A stretch of 12,717 nucleotides of DNA from contig DAORGW010000024.1 of the NCBI GenBank assembly GCA_035356975.1, forward strand, positions 1-12,717, in the 5' to 3' direction. The position numbers were made by a program, and so were the translations under genes. The notes beneath the pieces are model-generated. The model saw nothing but the letters and a program-made list of their open reading frames with translations, had not been told where the DNA came from and ran no database searches. Position 1 is the stretch's first letter, and every line of letters starts with the position of its first letter. This DNA comes from STF1-138 sp035356975 (GTDB taxonomy: Bacteria; Patescibacteriota; Patescibacteriia; UBA1558; S5-K13). Of this stretch, positions 1 through 6,875 are shown piece after piece.

Positions 1-8
1 GTGTTTGG

Positions 9-85
9 TGGTAGCAGGGGCGAGGATTGAACCCGCGACCTCGGGCTTATGAGTCCCGCGCTCTAACCAACTGAGCTACCCTGCC
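9..85 (-). tRNA. tRNA-Met(CAU), elongator type (tRNA-Ile2 not excluded)
   Basis: A full cloverleaf is readable on the minus strand, with CCA encoded at 9-11. The acceptor stem GGCAGGG pairs with CCCTGCT (G1-U72 is a wobble). The D arm is the elongator type (GCTC/GAGC), the anticodon loop is CTCATAA (CAU), and the T arm is GCGGG/CTCGC around TTCAATC. The Y11-R24 pair and closed acceptor end exclude an initiator. A CAU anticodon can also belong to lysidine-modified tRNA-Ile2, which the sequence alone does not settle. Oddity: the base pair closing the anticodon loop is A31-G39, a mismatch under a G-C-rich stem. It lies last in a three-tRNA cluster. Confidence 0.93.
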
Positions 86-108
86 CTATATTTAAGTATA
101 AAAAATTT

Positions 109-185
109 TGGTAGCGGGAGTGGGATTTGAACCCACGACCTCTAGGTTATGGGCCTAGCGAGCTGCCGGACTGCTCTATCCCGCG
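109..185 (-). tRNA. Initiator tRNA-fMet(CAU)
   Basis: Cloverleaf with encoded CCA. The initiator hallmarks are visible: an unpaired acceptor end (C1 opposite U72; most bacteria have C1-A72), an A11-U24 pair in the D stem (purine-pyrimidine, reversed from elongators), and the anticodon arm CTAGG-CCCATAA-CCTAG. Two things are unusual. Position 33 is C, where almost all tRNAs have U33. Of the three G-C pairs usual at 29-31:39-41, only two remain, because 29:41 is A-U. C33 is known from vertebrate initiator tRNAs. The 23-base spacer to the previous tRNA suggests one transcript. Confidence 0.95.
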
Positions 186-225
186 TCGTTTTAATAAGAA
201 TACACTAATTTTAACAAAATTGCAA

Positions 226-311
226 TGGTACCGAAGGAGGGACTTGAACCCTCACCCTGAAACAGGACACGATTTTGAGTCGTGCGTGTCTACCAATTCC
301 ACCACTTCGGC
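226..311 (-). tRNA. tRNA-Leu(CAA)
   Basis: Class II tRNA of 86 nt with encoded CCA. The acceptor stem GCCGAAG pairs with CTTCGGT (G1-U72 wobble). The anticodon stem CACGA/TCGTG holds the loop CTCAAAA, giving anticodon CAA, which reads UUG. The long variable arm forms the stem CCTG-TTT-CAGG, and the T arm is GAGGG/CCCTC. It is the promoter-proximal member of the cluster. Confidence 0.95.
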
Positions 312-336
312 TAATTGATTTAATTCAATGAAAATT

Positions 337-365
337 ATTGTAGATTAAATATACTAATTAGTCAA
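337..365 (-). promoter_or_regulatory. Promoter of the tRNA cluster
   Basis: On the minus strand a TTGACT -35 box (360-365) and a TACAAT -10 box (337-342) are separated by exactly 17 bases. Transcription would start near 330, about 19 bases before tRNA-Leu. It is divergent from the parA promoter, and the two share 312-415. Confidence 0.8.
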
Positions 366-391
366 TGTTTATTTTCTTATTGTCTATCTTT

Positions 392-400
392 TGCTATAAT
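392..400 (+). promoter_or_regulatory. Extended -10 promoter of parA
   Basis: TGC followed by TATAAT (395-400) forms a consensus extended -10 element with no clear -35 box. The expected start near 407 leaves only about nine bases before the parA ATG at 416, with no room for an SD, so parA mRNA is probably nearly leaderless. Confidence 0.7.
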
Positions 401-415
401 TAAAATACATAATAT

Positions 416-1186
416 ATGTCACAAGTAATAGCAATTGTAAATCAGAAAGGCGGAGTAGGAAAAACAACAACTACGATTAATCTCGCGGCTTATTTGGCTT
501 ATCTGGGAAAAAGAGTATTAATTGTAGATTTGGATTCTCAAGGAAATGCTTCTTCTGGGCTTGGTGTTAATTATAAAGAACTTGATGCTGGTATGTATGA
601 AGTCTTAATTCCAGGACCAATAAATTTAAAAAATATAATCCTTGCAACAAATTTAGAGGGTCTTCACCTGGCTCCAGCAACTCCTAATTTGGCAGGAGCA
701 ACAGTTGATCTAGTTAATTTAGATGAAAGAGAATTTATTTTATTAAATCACCTAAAAGAAATTTATGGTTTTTACGATTTTATATTAATTGATTGTCCGC
801 CATCTTTAGGATTAATAACAATAAACGCGCTCACTGCATCTGATCATGTTTTAATTCCAGTACAATCAGAATATTATGCACTTGAGGGATTGGGACAATT
901 ACTTAGTACAGTAAATTTAATTCAAGAAAATTTAAATGAAAAATTGAATATTCTTGGGGCGGTTTTAACAATGTACGACAAAAGAAACAGATTAAGTGAA
1001 GAAGTTTTTAATGAATTGTATAAATATTTTCCAAATAGAATTTTCAGAACTGTTATCCCAAGAAGTGTTCGTCTTGCCGAGGCACCATCTCATGGAAAAA
1101 CAATTTTAGAATATGATAAAAATTCTCCCGGAGGACGTGCGTATGAAAGATTAGCAAGAGAAATAATTGATTCATACAATTTATAA
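416..1186 (+). CDS. parA: ParA/Soj-type chromosome partitioning ATPase
   Basis: Chromosome-segregation ATPase of the MinD/ParA class. It binds DNA non-specifically when ATP-bound and is displaced by ParB, which moves ParB-bound origins apart. The 256-residue length fits chromosomal Soj, with no N-terminal helix-turn-helix as in plasmid P1-type ParA. Visible motifs: the deviant Walker A KGGVGKTT with its signature first lysine (residues 11-18), the switch I motif DLDSQGN (about 38-44) and the Walker B-like IDCPPS (about 125). There is no SD before the ATG. parB follows after 21 bases, so the two form the standard parAB operon, which in most bacteria sits near the origin; no dnaA or oriC is visible here. 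Confidence 0.96.
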   Translation: MSQVIAIVNQKGGVGKTTTTINLAAYLAYLGKRVLIVDLDSQGNASSGLGVNYKELDAGMYEVLIPGPINLKNIILATNLEGLHLAPATPNLAGATVDLVNLDEREFILLNHLKEIYGFYDFILIDCPPSLGLITINALTASDHVLIPVQSEYYALEGLGQLLSTVNLIQENLNEKLNILGAVLTMYDKRNRLSEEVFNELYKYFPNRIFRTVIPRSVRLAEAPSHGKTILEYDKNSPGGRAYERLAREIIDSYNL

Positions 1187-1207
1187 AAACAAATTTAAAA
1201 TAAAAAT

Positions 1208-2107
1208 ATGGCTGATTCTAAATATGGATTAGGAAGGGGACTCGGTTCTCTTATACCAAAAAAAGCAGAGATAAAAAAACAACACATAGATTTTTCTAAT
1301 GGGTCTTATCCTGATGACGAAACAACTACTTCTGATAAAGATAGAATTGTAAATATTGATATAAATAAAATTAAAGCAAATCCATATCAACCAAGAACTC
1401 ATTTTGATGAAGAAAAATTAGAAGATCTTGTTAATTCAATAAGAGAACACGGAATATTACAACCAATTGTTGTTACAAAAAGCGGAGATAGCTATGAACT
1501 TATTGCCGGAGAGCGTAGACTGAAAGCTGCAAAAATTTTAAAATTATTTAAAGTTCCTGGAATTATTAAAGAAATCGATGATTCAAAAAAATTAGAACTC
1601 GCTATCATAGAAAATATACAAAGACAGAATTTAAATTTATTAGAAGAGTCAGATGCATATAATAGATTAATGGAGGAATTTAATTTAACGCAAGATCAGG
1701 TTGCAAAAAAAGTTGGTAAATCTAGAAGTTCAGTTGCAAATATTTTGCGCCTAAGAAGCCTGCCAGAATCAATAAAGAAATATTTAAATAATGACAAGAT
1801 TAGCTTTGGCCATGCGAAATTATTATTATCACTTGATGATGAAAAAAAACAAAAAATATTGCTTGATAGGATTTTATCGGAGAATTTAAATGTTTCAGAA
1901 ACAAGTAGCGTGCTTAAAAAAATTAGTGTAAAATCTCACAGTAGAATTGTAGAACAAGATCCAAATATAAAATCAATGGAAAGTTCCCTACAGGAACATC
2001 TAAATACAAAAGTAAAATTAAATGATAAAAAGGGGAAGGGAACTATAGTAATTGATTATTATTCAAAAGAAGAATTACGCGAAATCTTATTTAAAATTTT
2101 AAAATAG
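1208..2107 (+). CDS. parB: ParB/Spo0J chromosome partitioning protein
   Basis: parS-binding CTPase clamp that loads on origin-proximal DNA and stimulates ParA. Parts seen in the 299 residues: an N-terminal GLGRGLGSLIP (7-17), matching the conserved ParA-stimulating peptide; a disordered linker to about 45; the ParB nuclease-like CTP-binding domain with GERR (101-104) and ENIQRQNLN (135-143); a helix-turn-helix (about 160-185, LTQDQVAKKVGKSRSSVAN) for parS recognition; and a C-terminal dimerisation segment. It has no SD and an A-rich leader. It is co-transcribed with parA and followed by a strong terminator. No canonical parS (TGTTTCACGTGAAACA) was seen by eye in the window. Confidence 0.95.
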   Translation: MADSKYGLGRGLGSLIPKKAEIKKQHIDFSNGSYPDDETTTSDKDRIVNIDINKIKANPYQPRTHFDEEKLEDLVNSIREHGILQPIVVTKSGDSYELIAGERRLKAAKILKLFKVPGIIKEIDDSKKLELAIIENIQRQNLNLLEESDAYNRLMEEFNLTQDQVAKKVGKSRSSVANILRLRSLPESIKKYLNNDKISFGHAKLLLSLDDEKKQKILLDRILSENLNVSETSSVLKKISVKSHSRIVEQDPNIKSMESSLQEHLNTKVKLNDKKGKGTIVIDYYSKEELREILFKILK

Positions 2108-2123
2108 TTTTAAAGATAAATAA

Positions 2124-2152
2124 AAAAGCCAGGATATCAAATCCTGGTTTTT
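2124..2152. terminator. Bidirectional terminator, parB / small membrane gene
   Basis: Stem CCAGGAT-ATCAA-ATCCTGG (2129-2147), extended by a flanking A-run and T-run, followed on the plus strand by TTTTTGTG and on the minus strand by a run of T. It lies between the convergent ends of parB and the 51-residue gene and can serve both. Confidence 0.88.
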
Positions 2153-2156
2153 GTGT

Positions 2157-2312
2157 TTATCCTATCGCCCAATGATAAACGGGTTCAACGTGTTTAGTGT
2201 GTGTCTCCATATATACCACTGTATTACACAGTATAAAAAATAATACTATAAGAAATATACCTAGAATATAGTCTACTATTGTGTCTATCTTCGATTTTTG
2301 TTTATTATTCAT
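2157..2312 (-). CDS. 51-residue single-pass membrane protein, function unknown
   Basis: A short open frame with good gene signals. An AGGAG SD lies six bases before the ATG, a TTGACA promoter lies upstream, and the stop is right before a terminator. The protein starts MNNKQKSKIDT, has one hydrophobic segment at about residues 13-35 (VDYILGIFLIVLFFILCNTV), then a polar tail rich in His (H38, H41, H48) ending WAIG. Positive charges at the N-terminus predict N-in, C-out topology. There is no signal-peptidase site or lipobox. I do not recognise a family. It is the first of four SD-bearing minus-strand genes set among SD-less plus-strand genes. Small size keeps some doubt. Confidence 0.7.
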   Translation of the reverse strand: MNNKQKSKIDTIVDYILGIFLIVLFFILCNTVVYMETHTKHVEPVYHWAIG

Positions 2313-2318
2313 TTTATT

Positions 2319-2323
2319 CTCCT
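2319..2323 (-). promoter_or_regulatory. SD of the 51-residue membrane gene
   Basis: AGGAG on the minus strand, six bases before the ATG at 2312. It supports translation of an otherwise easily dismissed frame. Confidence 0.75.
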
Positions 2324-2345
2324 AAGGATTTTATTATTTGTCCAA

Positions 2346-2374
2346 ACATTATCATTGTGGTGTTTTTTTGTCAA
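2346..2374 (-). promoter_or_regulatory. Promoter of the 51-residue membrane gene
   Basis: Consensus TTGACA -35 box (2369-2374), a 17-base spacer ending in TGA, then TAATGT (2346-2351), an extended -10 type with a weak hexamer. The expected start near 2339 gives a leader of about 27 bases that carries the SD. The receiver-like gene has the same arrangement. Confidence 0.65.
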
Positions 2375-2384
2375 TTTTAATAAT

Positions 2385-2417
2385 CCGATTCGTGGGGTGG
2401 ACAACCCGGTGGGTTGG
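2385..2417. repeat. GC-rich tandem dyad pair 1
   Basis: Two units, CCGATTCGTGGGGTGG (2385-2400) and CAACCCGGTGGGTTGG (2402-2417), one base apart. The second contains the perfect dyad CAACCC-GGT-GGGTTG. They sit ten bases upstream of the TTGACA box of the small membrane gene and beyond the terminator of the receiver-like gene, so this is not that terminator. Related units occur at 2967-2998 and 7502-7533. Confidence 0.65.
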
Positions 2418-2426
2418 TATTAAATA

Positions 2427-2453
2427 ATAAAAAACCGGGTATTTATTCCCGGT
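2427..2453 (-). terminator. Terminator of the receiver-like gene
   Basis: On the minus strand the stem ACCGGG-(8)-CCCGGT (2434-2453) is followed by a run of six T. The coding sequence runs into it: the last codons (Asp-Arg-Glu) form the 5' arm and the TAA stop at 2443-2445 lies in the loop. Confidence 0.85.
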
Positions 2454-2901
2454 CTATAATATTTTGAAAAAATTGCATCTCGTCTTTTATCCAAGTATTG
2501 TTACTTATGAAAAAATCTACGTCTCTTAATTTTGGTTTTTTTCGACGCCCACAAGATTGAAGTATAATTGGAATATCTTTGTATTTGGAGTCTTTTTTGA
2601 GTTCTTCGTAGAGTTCTAATCCAAGACTCCTTGTTTGATACTTTTTTTCTGCATGTCTTAACAGGCTTTTATAATATTCTTCTAAGGTCTCTTCTTTATC
2701 CATTAAATTTTCAGAGATAACTATTATATCATATTTTTTTTCAGTCAAATATTTTTTAGCTTCACTATAATGAAGTGCGAGATCAATTTTTACTCTGGAA
2801 AAGCTGTTAATAAAACTTAGAAAAGATGGAAGCGATAGGTTTTCAGCAATAGCCCATTCAATTGAGGAAATTATAAGCATTTTAACTTTTTGTTTTTGCA
2901 T
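2443..2901 (-). CDS. Orphan degenerate receiver-domain protein
   Basis: The 152-residue product has the beta-alpha rhythm of a response-regulator receiver domain and nothing else: KMLIIS (7-12), YDIIVISENLM (57-67), GLELYEELKK (94-103), PIILQS (111-116), FFISNN (130-135). The phosphorylation machinery looks lost. The acidic pair after strand 1 is Ser-Ser, the phospho-acceptor Asp aligns with S63, and the strand-5 Lys is Asn; the strand-4 Ser (S116) remains. About 22 extra residues (about 68-92) separate strand 3 from the next helix. I start at the ATG at 2901 because GGGAGG lies five bases before it; the frame runs open to an ATG at 2943 with no SD. There is no kinase or output domain nearby. 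The assignment rests on pattern matching only. Confidence 0.75.
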   Translation of the reverse strand: MQKQKVKMLIISSIEWAIAENLSLPSFLSFINSFSRVKIDLALHYSEAKKYLTEKKYDIIVISENLMDKEETLEEYYKSLLRHAEKKYQTRSLGLELYEELKKDSKYKDIPIILQSCGRRKKPKLRDVDFFISNNTWIKDEMQFFQNIIDRE

Positions 2902-2906
2902 TTCAT

Positions 2907-2912
2907 CCTCCC
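2907..2912 (-). promoter_or_regulatory. SD fixing the start of the receiver-like gene
   Basis: GGGAGG five bases before the ATG at 2901. It favours a 152-residue product over the 166-residue one starting at 2943, whose ATG also falls between the -35 and -10 boxes. Confidence 0.8.
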
Positions 2913-2933
2913 GTGGATTTATTTCTTGAAAAA

Positions 2934-2962
2934 ACCTTATCATTTAGGGATTATTTTGTCAA
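2934..2962 (-). promoter_or_regulatory. Promoter of the receiver-like gene
   Basis: Perfect TTGACA (2957-2962), a 17-base spacer ending in TGA, and TAAGGT (2934-2939). The layout matches the promoter at 2346-2374, including the TGA. The expected start is near 2927. Confidence 0.6.
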
Positions 2963-2966
2963 TTTT

Positions 2967-2998
2967 TGACCTCGCAGGTTGGCAACCCCGCAGGTTGA
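2967..2998. repeat. GC-rich tandem dyad pair 2
   Basis: Two abutting 16-bp units, TGACCTCGCAGGTTGG (2967-2982) and CAACCCCGCAGGTTGA (2983-2998), sharing CGCAGGTTG at the same phase. Each holds a short dyad (ACCT-CGC-AGGT; CAACC-CCGCA-GGTTG). The pair starts four bases beyond the TTGACA box of the receiver-like gene and lies on the other side before the gyrA promoter, so it is probably outside both transcripts. Confidence 0.7.
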
Positions 2999-3028
2999 TT
3001 TTTAGCTTATTTTTTGATAAAATAATAG

Positions 3029-3037
3029 TGATAAAAT
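3029..3037 (+). promoter_or_regulatory. Candidate extended -10 promoter of gyrA
   Basis: TGA followed by TAAAAT (3032-3037), about 35 bases before the ATG. A second TATAAT at 3063-3068 ends only three bases before the ATG and would give a leaderless or truncated message, so I prefer the first. Neither has a clear -35 box. Confidence 0.4.
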
Positions 3038-3071
3038 AGTCATTTTTTATTTATTTTATGCATATAATTAT

Positions 3072-5873
3072 ATGGCCTGGACAATAAAAAAGGTAACAAA
3101 AAAGGCAGTAAAAACTACTCCAAAAAAGAAAGAATCAAAGAAAGAAAAATCAATTAAAAAAGTAGCATCTAAAATTCAGAAAACAAAGACTCTGAAGCCT
3201 GTTAAAGTTGCTAAAAATATTGAGAAGAAAATTGTAAAACCAGAGTTGAAAAAGAAAAAAAAATTAATTCAAGAAGAAATTAAAGACTTAGTAGAAAAGA
3301 AAGAAAAAATTTTAAAAGAAGAAGACAATGAAGAAACTTTTCAAGAGGAAGAGAGAGCTATTAAGAAAGATAAAAAAATTATTTTAGAAAACGCAAATAC
3401 TAATTTTGTAAATGGAAATAAATCGGAAATAATAAGAACACCAGATGAAAAAAATGTTATAGATCAACCACTCGTTGAAGAAATGAAAACTTCATATCTT
3501 GATTATGCAATGAGCGTTATAGTTGCTCGTGCGCTTCCTGATGTTAGAGATGGTATGAAACCAGTTCATAGAAGAATTCTTTATGCAATGTGGAAGCTGG
3601 GTCTTAAATCAAGCGCAAAATTTAGAAAATCAGCAACGGTTGTCGGAGAAGTTTTGGGTAAATATCATCCACATGGAGACAGTGCGGTATATGATTCAAT
3701 GGTAAGAATGGCACAGGATTTCTCAATGAGATATCCACTTGTAAATGGTCAGGGAAATTTCGGATCTATGGATGGCGATAATGCTGCTGCTATGCGTTAT
3801 ACTGAGGCAAAATTACAGAAACTTGCAGAGGAAATGCTTTTTGATATAGAAAAAGAAACAGTGAATTTCATGCCAAATTATGATGGTTCACACAAGGAGC
3901 CAATAGTTCTTCCAGCAAAACTTCCAAATTTATTACTCAATGGTTCAATGGGTATTGCGGTTGGTATGGCAACAAGTATACCACCACACAATTTAGGAGA
4001 GCTTATTGATGCAATATGTCATTTAATTGACAATCCAGAATGTGATACTGATGGACTTATGGAATTTATAAAGGGACCGGATTTTCCAACTGGTGGAATT
4101 GCATATGATGTAAAAGAAATGAAATCCGCATACTCAACTGGAAAGGGTGGAGTTGTTGTTCGCGCAAAGGCAGATATAGTTGAGGGTAAAAAAGGATTTA
4201 AAATTATAGTAACTGAGATTCCATATCAGGTAAACAAATCAACACTCGTAGAAAAAATTGCTGATTTAGTAAAAGAGAAAAAAATTCAGGGTATTACAGA
4301 TTTACGTGATGAATCAAATAAAGAAGGAGTCAGAATTGTAATATCGTTAAGAGACGATTCATATCCTAAAAAAGTTTTAAATAATTTATATAAACACACC
4401 CAGCTTCAGGAAAAATTTCATTATAATATGGTGGCTCTTATAAATGGAATTCAGCCAAAACTTTTATCTCTTAAAACAATTTTATCTGAATTTATTAAAC
4501 ACAGACAAGAAGTTGTGACCCGACGCGTTACATTTGATTTAAATAAAGCAAAAGATAGAGCCCATATTTTAGAAGGATTAGTAATGGCTTTAGAGCACAT
4601 TGATGCAATTATAAAAACAATCAAACAATCAAAAGATAAAGATGTTGCAAAATTAAATTTGATAAAACAATTTAAATTATCGGAACGCCAAGCAATAGCG
4701 ATACTCGAAATGAGATTACAACAATTAGCTAATCTAGAAAGACTAAAAGTTGAAGAAGAACTAAAAGAAAAGAAAAAAATTATAAAAGAATTAACAGATA
4801 TTTTAAACGACCCTAAAAAAGTTTTGAAAATTATTAAAGATGAATTAATAGAACTTAAGGATAAATATGGAGACGAGAGAAGAACAAAGATTGTAAAATC
4901 AAAGATTGATGAAATTTCAACCGAGGATTTAATTGCAAAAGAAGATGTTGTAATACTTATGACTCAGGATGGTTATATTAAAAGAATGGCTCCAGATAAT
5001 TTTCATTTACAAAACAGGGGTGGCAAAGGAGTAATAGGATCGACCACAAAAGAGGAAGATATTATTGATAAGTTATTTTCATGTACAACCCATTCAGATT
5101 TGTTGTTTTTTACAAATAGAGGAAGAGTGTTTCAGCTTAAAGCATATGAAATTCCAGTTGCAAGCCGTCAGGCAAAAGGACAAAATATTGTGAACTTTTT
5201 ACAGCTTGCCCCAGAGGAAAAAGTAAATGCTATTTTACCAAATGATCAATCAACTAAGAAATTTTTGATATTTGTTACAAAAAATGGGCTTATTAAAAAA
5301 ACAGAACTTGAAAAATATTCCAGCGTAAGAAGATCTGGACTTATTTCAATTAAATTAAAAGATGGAGATGCTTTGCGTTGGGTAAAACCAACAACAGGAT
5401 CTGATAATATAATTTTAGCTACAAAACTTGGTCAGTCAATAAGAATGAGTGAAAAAGATGCTCGTCCAATGGGTAGATCTGCTGCTGGAGTTCGTGGAAT
5501 TCGTCTCAAGGCAAAAGATGAGGTTGTTGGAATGGATGTAATTGATAATGGTGAAACAAAAGGATATAAACTTGTCATAGTTATGAAAAATGGGTTTGGT
5601 AAGAAAACTCCACTTAAAGACTACAAGGTTCAGGGACGTGGTGGATCTGGAATAAAAACCGCAAAGATAACTGATAAAACCGGATCTATTGTTTCAGCAT
5701 TTTTAGAAGATGAAACAAATAAAGATAAGGACATAATTATAATTTCGGAAAGTGCTCAGGTTATTAGACTAGCCCTTAATGCTGTTCCAACAGTTGGAAG
5801 AGATACTCAGGGAGTAAGATTAATGAGATTTAAACTTGATGATGACAAGGTGGCATCAGTAACAACTATTTAA
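3072..5873 (+). CDS. gyrA: DNA gyrase subunit A with a Lys-rich N-terminal extension
   Basis: Breaking-rejoining subunit of gyrase (A2B2), which introduces negative supercoils. At 933 residues it is longer than usual. Residues 1 to about 130 are a low-complexity extension: Lys-rich to about 65, then mixed Glu/Lys, resembling histone-H1-type tails and absent from typical GyrA. The core begins near residue 130. The active-site tyrosine is Y243 in AAAMRYTE. The quinolone-resistance positions keep Ser204 and Asp208 (HGDSAVYDS), the wild-type state. The GyrA box QNRGGKG (647-653), needed for DNA wrapping, supports GyrA over ParC. Beta-pinwheel repeats follow to the end. There is no SD. The NIF3-like gene follows after 17 bases; gyrB is not in the window. 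Confidence 0.96.
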   Translation: MAWTIKKVTKKAVKTTPKKKESKKEKSIKKVASKIQKTKTLKPVKVAKNIEKKIVKPELKKKKKLIQEEIKDLVEKKEKILKEEDNEETFQEEERAIKKDKKIILENANTNFVNGNKSEIIRTPDEKNVIDQPLVEEMKTSYLDYAMSVIVARALPDVRDGMKPVHRRILYAMWKLGLKSSAKFRKSATVVGEVLGKYHPHGDSAVYDSMVRMAQDFSMRYPLVNGQGNFGSMDGDNAAAMRYTEAKLQKLAEEMLFDIEKETVNFMPNYDGSHKEPIVLPAKLPNLLLNGSMGIAVGMATSIPPHNLGELIDAICHLIDNPECDTDGLMEFIKGPDFPTGGIAYDVKEMKSAYSTGKGGVVVRAKADIVEGKKGFKIIVTEIPYQVNKSTLVEKIADLVKEKKIQGITDLRDESNKEGVRIVISLRDDSYPKKVLNNLYKHTQLQEKFHYNMVALINGIQPKLLSLKTILSEFIKHRQEVVTRRVTFDLNKAKDRAHILEGLVMALEHIDAIIKTIKQSKDKDVAKLNLIKQFKLSERQAIAILEMRLQQLANLERLKVEEELKEKKKIIKELTDILNDPKKVLKIIKDELIELKDKYGDERRTKIVKSKIDEISTEDLIAKEDVVILMTQDGYIKRMAPDNFHLQNRGGKGVIGSTTKEEDIIDKLFSCTTHSDLLFFTNRGRVFQLKAYEIPVASRQAKGQNIVNFLQLAPEEKVNAILPNDQSTKKFLIFVTKNGLIKKTELEKYSSVRRSGLISIKLKDGDALRWVKPTTGSDNIILATKLGQSIRMSEKDARPMGRSAAGVRGIRLKAKDEVVGMDVIDNGETKGYKLVIVMKNGFGKKTPLKDYKVQGRGGSGIKTAKITDKTGSIVSAFLEDETNKDKDIIIISESAQVIRLALNAVPTVGRDTQGVRLMRFKLDDDKVASVTTI

Positions 5874-5890
5874 AATTAACTTACAAATAT

Positions 5891-6859
5891 ATGATGACAG
5901 TAAAACAGATATATGAATTAGCTGTTTCTCTTGGAATAAAAAATGATCTAAGGGGAATTAATGTTGTTAATAAAAAATTAAAAACAGCAAAAGAAAAATT
6001 TAATGAGTTAAAAAATAATGAAAAAGATAATTTTGATATTGAGTCAATTAAAAATCCATACGCAGATACAAGAGTTTTAACAAACGGATTAGATAAGAAA
6101 GTAAAAAGAGTAATGGTTGGAATTGATATTGATACTTCAGAAATTCTTCTTGCAAATGAATTAAATAAGAAAAATTCAATTGATTTAGTAATTTCTCATC
6201 ATCCTATTGGTGTGGGGCTTGCAGGACTTGGAGAGGTAATGGATTTACAAATTGAATTATTACATAAATACGGAGTCCCAATTAATATAGCAGAAGATAT
6301 TACAAAGTTTAGAATGAGTGAAGTAAGTAGAGGAGTAAATGCATCAAATCATAATAAAGTAGTAGATAGTGCAAAATTGTTAGGATTTGAACTTATGTGT
6401 ACGCATACAATTGCAGATAATATGGTTGCAAAATTTTTATTTGATCTAATAGAAAAAAATAAAAAAAATTTAGAAAGAGTGAAAGATTTGATGAAAATTT
6501 TAAAAGAAATTCCTGAGTACAAAGAAGCAAGTAAAATAAAAGTAGGACCAAAATTATTTGTAGGAAACGAAGATAGGTATTTAGGAAAAATTGCGGTAAC
6601 AGAAATTACTGGTGGAACTAGCGGTTCAAAAGATTCTTATGAAAAAATTGCAAATGCAGGAATTGGAACAGTTTTAGGAATGCACATTAGTGAAGAACAC
6701 AGGAAATATGCAGAGCGTGCACATTTAAATGTGATAATTGCTGGACATATGTCATCTGATTCAATCGGTATGAATTTGTTTTGTGATGAATTGGAGAAAA
6801 AAGAAATAGAAATAATCCCATGTTCTGGATTTATAAGATATTCAAGAAATAAAAAATAA
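5891..6859 (+). CDS. NIF3/DUF34-family metal-binding protein
   Basis: Resembles the NIF3 (YbgI/YqfO, DUF34) family, toroidal hexamers with a dinuclear metal site and no settled function. Motifs seen in 322 residues: VISHHPIG (100-107) with the paired metal His (H103, H104); THTIADN (171-177), a possible Asp ligand; and GHMSSDSIGMN (285-295), matching the C-terminal His-x3-Glu pair but with Asp in place of Glu. About 60 residues precede the usual N-terminus, and the gap between HH and the Asp motif is longer than in YbgI, so this is a divergent branch. Two adjacent ATGs open the frame and no SD is present. It is probably in one operon with gyrA and ends at a bidirectional terminator. Confidence 0.75.
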   Translation: MMTVKQIYELAVSLGIKNDLRGINVVNKKLKTAKEKFNELKNNEKDNFDIESIKNPYADTRVLTNGLDKKVKRVMVGIDIDTSEILLANELNKKNSIDLVISHHPIGVGLAGLGEVMDLQIELLHKYGVPINIAEDITKFRMSEVSRGVNASNHNKVVDSAKLLGFELMCTHTIADNMVAKFLFDLIEKNKKNLERVKDLMKILKEIPEYKEASKIKVGPKLFVGNEDRYLGKIAVTEITGGTSGSKDSYEKIANAGIGTVLGMHISEEHRKYAERAHLNVIIAGHMSSDSIGMNLFCDELEKKEIEIIPCSGFIRYSRNKK

Positions 6860-6875
6860 ATTTTTTAAAAATAAA

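Noticed and set aside
127..318. 63-codon plus-strand open frame at the left end
   Set aside because: It runs antisense across two tRNA genes and has no protein-like pattern.
1891..1903. TGTTTCAGAAACA inside parB as a possible parS site
   Set aside because: It has both outer arms of parS but lacks the central CGT, so arm spacing is three bases short, and it lies in conserved coding phase. Probably chance.
2902..2943. Upstream ATG at 2943 for the receiver-like gene
   Set aside because: It lies between the -35 and -10 boxes and has no SD, whereas GGGAGG sits ideally before the ATG at 2901.
3016..3042. Direct repeat TGATAAAATA (twice) upstream of gyrA as possible iterons
   Set aside because: Only two short AT-rich copies with no DnaA boxes nearby; such repeats arise easily at this base composition.
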